Shown one piece after another: positions 6,402 to 10,952 of a DNA stretch of 10,952 bases. The translations under genes were made by a program, and so were the position numbers. Source of the stretch: an uncultured Sphingopyxis sp. (GTDB lineage: Bacteria > Pseudomonadota > Alphaproteobacteria > Sphingomonadales > Sphingomonadaceae); assembly GCA_936933955.1 (NCBI GenBank), contig CAKZIN010000068.1, forward strand, positions 1 to 10,952. Direction: 5' to 3'. Below the pieces are notes generated by a model. The model was not told where the DNA came from, searched no databases, and saw nothing but the letters and a program-made list of their open reading frames with translations. Position 1 is the first letter of the stretch, and each line of letters begins with the position of its first letter.

Positions 6402-7592
6402 ATGCCTCTGACCCCCGCGCCGCTCACAACTGCCCGTACAATCGTGGTGATTTCGGATCGGGTCGAGGGTTGGCCACCGCGCGAAGGGCCGGGCGCGGCA
6501 ATCGAAATGCACCGCGCGCGCTTGAAGGAGCTGGGTGCCGAACAGCAACCGTGGACCGCGCTCACCCCGGACGAGGCAGTCGCACCAGTAGAAGTCGTGG
6601 GCGGTTATCTCGAACGCCTCCCGCTCAGCCTCATTGCCACAGGCGCCTATGACCGCGCGGAAATCTGGCACCATTATCATGCAGCGGAGGGGGAGCCGCC
6701 GTTCCATCGCGGCAACCCCCGCCTCGCCTATCGGGCTTTTCATGCCGACCACCGCCAGGCGCCGATGGCGAGCGCTGACATGCGCGCCTTTATCGAGACG
6801 TTCGGCGCGCCGCACCTGCTCGTCGTCTACGGGCTAGGGGTGGACGAGGCGCTGCTCGAGCTGTGCGCCAACAGCGTCATCATCTACAATTCGATCGACG
6901 CCCCGCCGCTGCGCGTGCCGCCGGAGGTGTCGCGGCACTTCGACCTCATCCTCACCGGCGCGGACTGGCAGTCGCAGGAGGTAGCGATGCGCCATCCGGA
7001 TATGCCAACGCTGGTGTTGCCGGTCGGACCGGAGTTCGCAGGCGAGGCGCAGTTCCGACCGCTGGGCAGCGAAAAACGCTACGACCTCGTCTACGTCGCG
7101 GCGGCGCAGCCTTACAAACGACACGACCTGCTGCTCGACGCGATCGAGCGTTCGCCCCGCCCACTCTCTGCGCTGTGCGTGTTCGGCTACGGCGAGCTCG
7201 CCGATCATTACCGGCACGAGGCGCAGCGCCGCGAGCTGGCGGTGGATTTCGTCGGACCCCCGGGAGTGGGCTTCGAGGAGGTCAACCGGCTGATGAACCT
7301 CGCGCGGATCGGCGTCGTCGCAGGCTATGACGACGGCGCGCCCGCGATCATCACCGAATATATGCTCGCAGGCCTCCCCGTGCTGGCCAACGCCGGGCTG
7401 GTATGCGGGCGGCAGTATATCACCCCGCTCGCGGGGCGGTGCGCGGTTCCGGCGGACTGGCCACAAGTAATCGCGGAGATGCTCGACAATCTGGAGCGGT
7501 TTCGTCCGCGGGAGCAGGCGCTTGCGCAGTGCCACTGGCGCCAGTCATCGCAGCGGCTGCTAACCGCCATTCGCGGCGCGAAATTTCCTTGA
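6402..7592 (+). CDS. GT-B fold glycosyltransferase (GT4-like), first gene of the glycan cluster
   Basis: This complete 396-residue protein has no signal peptide or membrane segment and so should act at the cytoplasmic face on nucleotide-sugar donors. The N-terminal half starts with a beta-strand (TIVVISDRV) and a glycine-containing loop (REGPGAA), followed by an acceptor-side Rossmann-like region. The C-terminal half starts near residue 227 (YDLVYVAAAQPYKRHDLLL), where K239/R240 sit where GT4 enzymes bind donor phosphate. It then has DDGAPAIITEYMLAGLPVLA at 310-329. This corresponds to the GT4 E-x7-E signature, with Asp311 in place of the first Glu and Glu319 as the second. Donor and acceptor cannot be read from sequence. 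The ATG is preceded by a G-run (6394-6399), a weak ribosome site; later starts would remove the first beta-strand. It is divergent from the glutamate dehydrogenase and 89 bases upstream of the glycosyltransferase-mutase fusion. Confidence 0.82.
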   Translation: MPLTPAPLTTARTIVVISDRVEGWPPREGPGAAIEMHRARLKELGAEQQPWTALTPDEAVAPVEVVGGYLERLPLSLIATGAYDRAEIWHHYHAAEGEPPFHRGNPRLAYRAFHADHRQAPMASADMRAFIETFGAPHLLVVYGLGVDEALLELCANSVIIYNSIDAPPLRVPPEVSRHFDLILTGADWQSQEVAMRHPDMPTLVLPVGPEFAGEAQFRPLGSEKRYDLVYVAAAQPYKRHDLLLDAIERSPRPLSALCVFGYGELADHYRHEAQRRELAVDFVGPPGVGFEEVNRLMNLARIGVVAGYDDGAPAIITEYMLAGLPVLANAGLVCGRQYITPLAGRCAVPADWPQVIAEMLDNLERFRPREQALAQCHWRQSSQRLLTAIRGAKFP

Positions 7593-7681
7593 TCGAGATG
7601 AATCGACGGAGCAAAAACCCCCGCTGAACTGTTCTTCAGCAAAGCGGGCGCGATTCTGCACCTGTTGGCAGGAGCGAACGC
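7593..7681 (+). other. Leader between the first glycosyltransferase and the fusion gene, with hairpin and ribosome site
   Basis: This 89-base gap is less GC-rich than its surroundings. It contains a 6-bp hairpin, GCTGAA (7623-7628) with TTCAGC (7635-7640), with no U-tract, so it is not a terminator. A Shine-Dalgarno, AGGAG at 7670-7674, lies 7 bases before the GTG at 7682 and decides that start. The gap is long enough for a secondary promoter, but none is clear, so the genes on either side are probably co-transcribed. Confidence 0.45.
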
Positions 7682-10039
7682 GTGGACGATCTGAGTGGTT
7701 TTGCGCGGAGCGGCGCGGAAGAAACGTCCTACTCAGCATCAATCTCTAGCGAAGCCCCCCTCCCCACCACGACGGTTCGTCCCGCGCCGGTCGTGGTTTT
7801 CTCCCATCTCCGCTGGGACTTCGTACGTCAGCGGCCCCAGCACCTTCTCTCCCGCTTCGCGCGCGAACGCGACCTATGGGTGTGGGAAGAGCATATCCCC
7901 TGCGATCATCATCGCCCCTATCTAGAGCACCACCATTTCGAAGATGACGGCGTGACTTCGCTCCGTCCGCGCCTGCCGCACTGGTGGTCTCGCGAAGAGG
8001 TCGAGGTGGGCCTGGCGCAGCTCTACGATCGCTTCGCTGACACGGCGCTAGCCGAGGCGCCGGTGCATTGGTTCTACACGCCGATGCTGCTGCCGGTGAC
8101 CGGTGGCAAAGCGCCGCGCGCCGTCGCCACCGTCTACGATTGCATGGACGAGCTGTCCGCCTTCGCTCACGCCGATCCGCTGCTGGTGGCGCGCGAGCGC
8201 GACTTGCTCGCGCGGGCCGATGTTGTGTTCACCGGGGGGCGCAGCCTTTACGAAGCGAAACGCGATCGCCACTCCAACGTCCACGCCTTCCCGAGCGCGG
8301 TCGATGCTGCGCATTTCGCGAGGGCCCGCGGGATCGAGCGGACCTCCGCTGATGTCACGATCGGTTGGTTCGGGGTGATCGACGAACGCTTCGACGTCGA
8401 CCTCATCGCGAACGTCGCTGCGGCACACCCGGAATGGCGGTTCGAAATGCTCGGCCCGGTGGTCAAGATCGACCCTGCGAGCCTGCCCCGCCTCCCCAAC
8501 CTCCATTGGGCGGGTCCGGCGAGCTACGGCGATCTGCCCGCCGCTCTCGCGCGCTGGGATGTTGCTCTGATGCCGTTCGCGCGCAATGAGGCGACGCGAT
8601 ACATCAGTCCGACCAAGACGCCCGAGTATCTCGCTGGCGGGGTGCCGGTGGTGTCGACCTCGATCGCCGACGTGGTGGCGGATTACGGCGACCTGGAAGG
8701 CGTCTGGATTGCCGACACTCCCGATGCCTTTGCACGCGGGATTGAGCTGGCGCTCAAGTTGCCGCGCGGGTCCGATGCGCCCTGGCTGCAGGAGGCCGAT
8801 GCCAAGCTCGCGGAGATCAGCTGGGACCGCACCCACGCCGCGATGCGCGCGCTGGTGGCGCGGGCGGTGCGTGAGCGCGCCAATCCAGGTGCTCCGGCCG
8901 CTCCAACGCTGATCCCGACGCGCCGTGCTTCCTACGACACGCTGGTGGTGGGTGCGGGCTTTGCCGGTAGCGTGATGGCCGAACGGCTCGCCGCGGATGC
9001 GGGTCAGCGCGTGCTGGTCATCGACCGTCGTGATCATATCGGCGGCAACGCCTACGACCATTTGGACGAGGCGGGGGTGCTGGTGCACCGCTATGGCCCG
9101 CACATCTTCCACACCAACAGCGACGATGTTTTCGCTTATCTTTCGCGCTTCACCGACTGGCGGGCGTACGAACATCGCGTGCTGGCGCGCGTGGGCGAAC
9201 AGCTGGTGCCGATGCCGATCAACCGCACGACGCTCGAAAAGCTGTATGGTGTGAGCCTCGCCGATGACGATGCTGCCGCCGCCTTCCTCGCGGCGCGCGC
9301 GGAACCGTGCGCGGTGATCGAAACGTCCGAGGACGTGGTGGTCAACGCCATCGGCCGCGAGCTCTATGAAACGTTCTTCCGTGGCTACACCCGCAAACAG
9401 TGGGCGCTCGACCCGTCGCAGCTTGACAAGAGCGTGACGGCACGTGTGCCCACGCGGACCAGCCGCGACGATCGCTATTTTCAGGACAAGCATCAGGCGA
9501 TGCCTGCGGAGGGCTACACCCGTATGTTCGAACGGATGCTCGACCATCCGAACATCACGGTGCTGACCGAAACGGACTTCGACGATGTGGCGGACGTGCA
9601 GCGCAAGCACACCGTCTATACCGGCCCGATCGACGCCTATTTCGGGCATCGGTTCGGGAAGCTCCCCTATCGATCGCTGCGCTTCGTCAACGAAACGCGT
9701 GATGTCGAATGGGCGCAGGAGGTGGGGACGATCAACTTCCCGGCGGAGGACGTGCCCTACACGCGGGTGACCGAATACAAGCATCTTACCGGCCAGTCCT
9801 CGCCGCGCACCAGCCTCACCTGGGAATATCCGAGTGCGGAGGGCGACCCCTATTATCCCATCCCACGCCCGGAGAATCAGGCGCTGTTCCGCCAATATGA
9901 TGCGCTGGCGAGCGCGACCGCGGACGTCACTTTCGTCGGCCGCCTGGCGAACTATCGCTACTATAATATGGACCAGGTGGTGGGGCAGGCACTTGCGACA
10001 TATCGCCGTCTGCGCGAACGGCTTCCGCTCGCAAGCTGA
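7682..10039 (+). CDS. Fusion protein: GT-B glycosyltransferase + UDP-galactopyranose mutase
   Basis: This complete 785-residue protein starts at GTG, set by AGGAG 7 bases upstream. Residues 1-33 are a polar, Ser/Thr/Pro-rich tail. Residues about 35-396 form a GT-B glycosyltransferase like TuaH-type enzymes: HLRWDFVRQRPQHLLSRFA (42-60) near the N-terminus and the donor-side SPTKTPEYLAGGVPVVST (309-326) with Glu315. A Pro/Ala linker (about 397-415) leads to a full-length UDP-galactopyranose mutase (418-785, 368 residues; stand-alone enzymes have about 370-385). This FAD flavoenzyme interconverts UDP-galactopyranose and UDP-galactofuranose. Visible motifs are the FAD loop GAGFAGS (424-430), GPHIFHTN, GYTRKQW ending at W574, R588 and Y599 (matching Klebsiella W160, R174 and Y185 by spacing), YTGPIDAYF, and GRLANYRYYNMDQ with R754 (matching R343) and Y760 (matching Y349). 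The position matching Klebsiella D351 is Asn762. No membrane segment is seen. The mutase half corresponds to glf. The next glycosyltransferase starts 11 bases downstream, indicating an operon. Confidence 0.92.
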   Translation: MDDLSGFARSGAEETSYSASISSEAPLPTTTVRPAPVVVFSHLRWDFVRQRPQHLLSRFARERDLWVWEEHIPCDHHRPYLEHHHFEDDGVTSLRPRLPHWWSREEVEVGLAQLYDRFADTALAEAPVHWFYTPMLLPVTGGKAPRAVATVYDCMDELSAFAHADPLLVARERDLLARADVVFTGGRSLYEAKRDRHSNVHAFPSAVDAAHFARARGIERTSADVTIGWFGVIDERFDVDLIANVAAAHPEWRFEMLGPVVKIDPASLPRLPNLHWAGPASYGDLPAALARWDVALMPFARNEATRYISPTKTPEYLAGGVPVVSTSIADVVADYGDLEGVWIADTPDAFARGIELALKLPRGSDAPWLQEADAKLAEISWDRTHAAMRALVARAVRERANPGAPAAPTLIPTRRASYDTLVVGAGFAGSVMAERLAADAGQRVLVIDRRDHIGGNAYDHLDEAGVLVHRYGPHIFHTNSDDVFAYLSRFTDWRAYEHRVLARVGEQLVPMPINRTTLEKLYGVSLADDDAAAAFLAARAEPCAVIETSEDVVVNAIGRELYETFFRGYTRKQWALDPSQLDKSVTARVPTRTSRDDRYFQDKHQAMPAEGYTRMFERMLDHPNITVLTETDFDDVADVQRKHTVYTGPIDAYFGHRFGKLPYRSLRFVNETRDVEWAQEVGTINFPAEDVPYTRVTEYKHLTGQSSPRTSLTWEYPSAEGDPYYPIPRPENQALFRQYDALASATADVTFVGRLANYRYYNMDQVVGQALATYRRLRERLPLAS

Positions 10040-10050
10040 AGGGGGCGTCC

Positions 10051-10952
10051 TTGCGGGTATGTCTGGTAACGGAGAGCCGTGCCCCGTCGGGCATGGGCCA
10101 ACATATGTTGGCGCTCGCCGAGGAGGCGGCGGACGATCAGCTGACGCTGCTCGCCCCGCGCGAGACCGACCTTTATAAGGAGGGACGCAATCGCGGCTTG
10201 CGCGTCGTGGCGCTCCTCGAAGACCCCGAGCAACTGCGCAGATGGCTGACCGCATCGGCGTTCGACATCGTCCATGTCCACGCCGGGATCGGGTGGGAGG
10301 GGCACGCGCTCACTCGCGCGGCTAAGGCATCGGGCGCGAGCGTGGTGCGCACCGAACACCTCCCCTACCTCCTCACCGACGCTGGCGAGGTGGAGGCGTA
10401 TCGGCAGGCGTCGGATGACGTCGATCGCTGGATCGCGGTCTCCGATAGCGTCGCGCAGAGCCATGTCGCTGCGGGCGTCGCAGCGGATCGCATCGCCACC
10501 ATCGCCAACGGTGTCGAAGTGGGCACGCCGCGCCGCGACCCCGCCGCGCTTCGACGCGAGCTCGGTCTCGGCGATGCACCGATGTTGCTGCATATCGGGC
10601 GCTTCACCCCGCAAAAGAACCACCGCCTGCTGATGGAGGCGATGCGCCAGCTGCCGGGCGACGCGCAGCTCATGCTGGTGGGCGATGGGGAGTTGCGCGG
10701 CACCGTCGCGCGCGAGATCGCGTCGGGCCTCGGCGGGCGAGTGCGCTTGATGGGCGAGCGGCGCGATTGCCTCGACCTTATCGCCGCCGCCGATTTGCTG
10801 CTGCTGCCGAGCGCGTTCGAGGGGCTGCCACTGGTCGCGCTGGAGGCGATGGCTCTGGGCACGCCGATCGTCGCCGCCGACGCCCCCGGCATCCGCGACG
10901 CGATCGATGGGGACAGCGGCTGGCTGGTGCCCGCCGACGACCCCGCCGCGCT
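10051..10952 (+). CDS. GT4 glycosyltransferase, TTG start, truncated by the right edge
   Basis: The frame is open from 10051 to the end of the window, giving 300 complete codons of what is probably a protein of about 360-380 residues. The TTG start is supported by AAGGGGG (10039-10045) 5 bases upstream and by the protein beginning directly with the first beta-strand (RVCLVTES); the first in-frame ATG, at residue 15, would delete it. The N-terminal glycine loop is SGMGQHM (13-19), followed by DIVHVHAG, as in many GT4 enzymes. The C-terminal donor domain shows HIGRFTPQKNH (181-191), whose Arg184 and Lys189 are the usual donor-phosphate contacts, and FEGLPLVALEAMALGTPIVA (256-275) with the intact E-x7-E pair Glu257/Glu265. 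It is a retaining cytoplasmic transferase using a nucleotide-sugar; the specific sugar is not deducible. It starts 11 bases after the fusion gene and is surely co-transcribed with it. Confidence 0.9.
   Translation, partial: MRVCLVTESRAPSGMGQHMLALAEEAADDQLTLLAPRETDLYKEGRNRGLRVVALLEDPEQLRRWLTASAFDIVHVHAGIGWEGHALTRAAKASGASVVRTEHLPYLLTDAGEVEAYRQASDDVDRWIAVSDSVAQSHVAAGVAADRIATIANGVEVGTPRRDPAALRRELGLGDAPMLLHIGRFTPQKNHRLLMEAMRQLPGDAQLMLVGDGELRGTVAREIASGLGGRVRLMGERRDCLDLIAAADLLLLPSAFEGLPLVALEAMALGTPIVAADAPGIRDAIDGDSGWLVPADDPAA

Noticed and set aside
5128..6411. A 427-codon plus-strand open frame spanning the dehydrogenase N-terminus and the divergent promoter gap
   Set aside because: It is mainly antisense to the dehydrogenase and overlaps the start of the real plus-strand glycosyltransferase in another frame; its composition is that of a shadow.
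7589..7617. Possible sigma-70 promoter before the fusion gene (TTGATC, 17 bases, CAAAAA)
   Set aside because: The -35 match is fair, but CAAAAA is a poor -10 box and the element begins within the stop region of the preceding gene; not enough to call.
8048..10255. A 735-codon open frame on the minus strand opposite the glycosyltransferase-mutase fusion
   Set aside because: It is antisense to a gene with clear motifs in both domains, and its Arg/His/Val-rich content matches a codon-phase shadow. It shows no domain motifs.

Overview
The window looks like chromosomal DNA from a GC-rich alphaproteobacterium, most likely a sphingomonad (Sphingomonas or a relative). This is inferred from the very high GC content, a giant 180-kDa-type NAD-glutamate dehydrogenase, a small secreted glycine-zipper protein of a kind common in that order, and GC-rich dispersed repeats of the '9-bp CCCCTCCCC hairpin' and 'GCTTCGCTGCGCTCGCAATGACG' types that I associate with these genomes. 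No 16S or other marker is present, so the genus is not settled.

Layout. (1) Bases 1-688, minus strand: the N-terminal 229 codons of an exported, single-pass membrane protein resembling DUF4129 proteins. (2) Bases 689-1107: an intergenic region between divergent genes, with two imperfect inverted GC-rich repeat copies and a separate 8-bp inverted repeat close to the next gene. (3) Bases 1108-1464, plus strand: a small secreted glycine-zipper protein. (4) Bases 1465-1617: two strong hairpins, the second a canonical intrinsic terminator, between convergent genes. (5) Bases 1618-6270, minus strand: a complete large NAD-dependent glutamate dehydrogenase. (6) Bases 6271-6401: divergent promoter region. 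(7) Bases 6402 to the right edge, plus strand: a tight glycan-assembly gene set: a GT-B glycosyltransferase; a two-domain protein fusing a GT-B glycosyltransferase to a complete UDP-galactopyranose mutase; and, 11 bases later, a TTG-initiated GT4 glycosyltransferase that runs off the window.

How the genes fit together. The left two thirds is housekeeping: glutamate catabolism plus envelope proteins of unknown role. The right third is the start of a cell-surface glycan locus that probably makes a galactofuranose-containing polysaccharide or glycolipid. The mutase half of the fusion would make UDP-galactofuranose from UDP-galactopyranose, and the three transferase domains would build the sugar chain. 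The acceptor, the sugars added and the export route lie outside the window. The most notable feature is the glycosyltransferase-mutase fusion, which puts synthesis of an unusual sugar donor and a potential user of it in one polypeptide.
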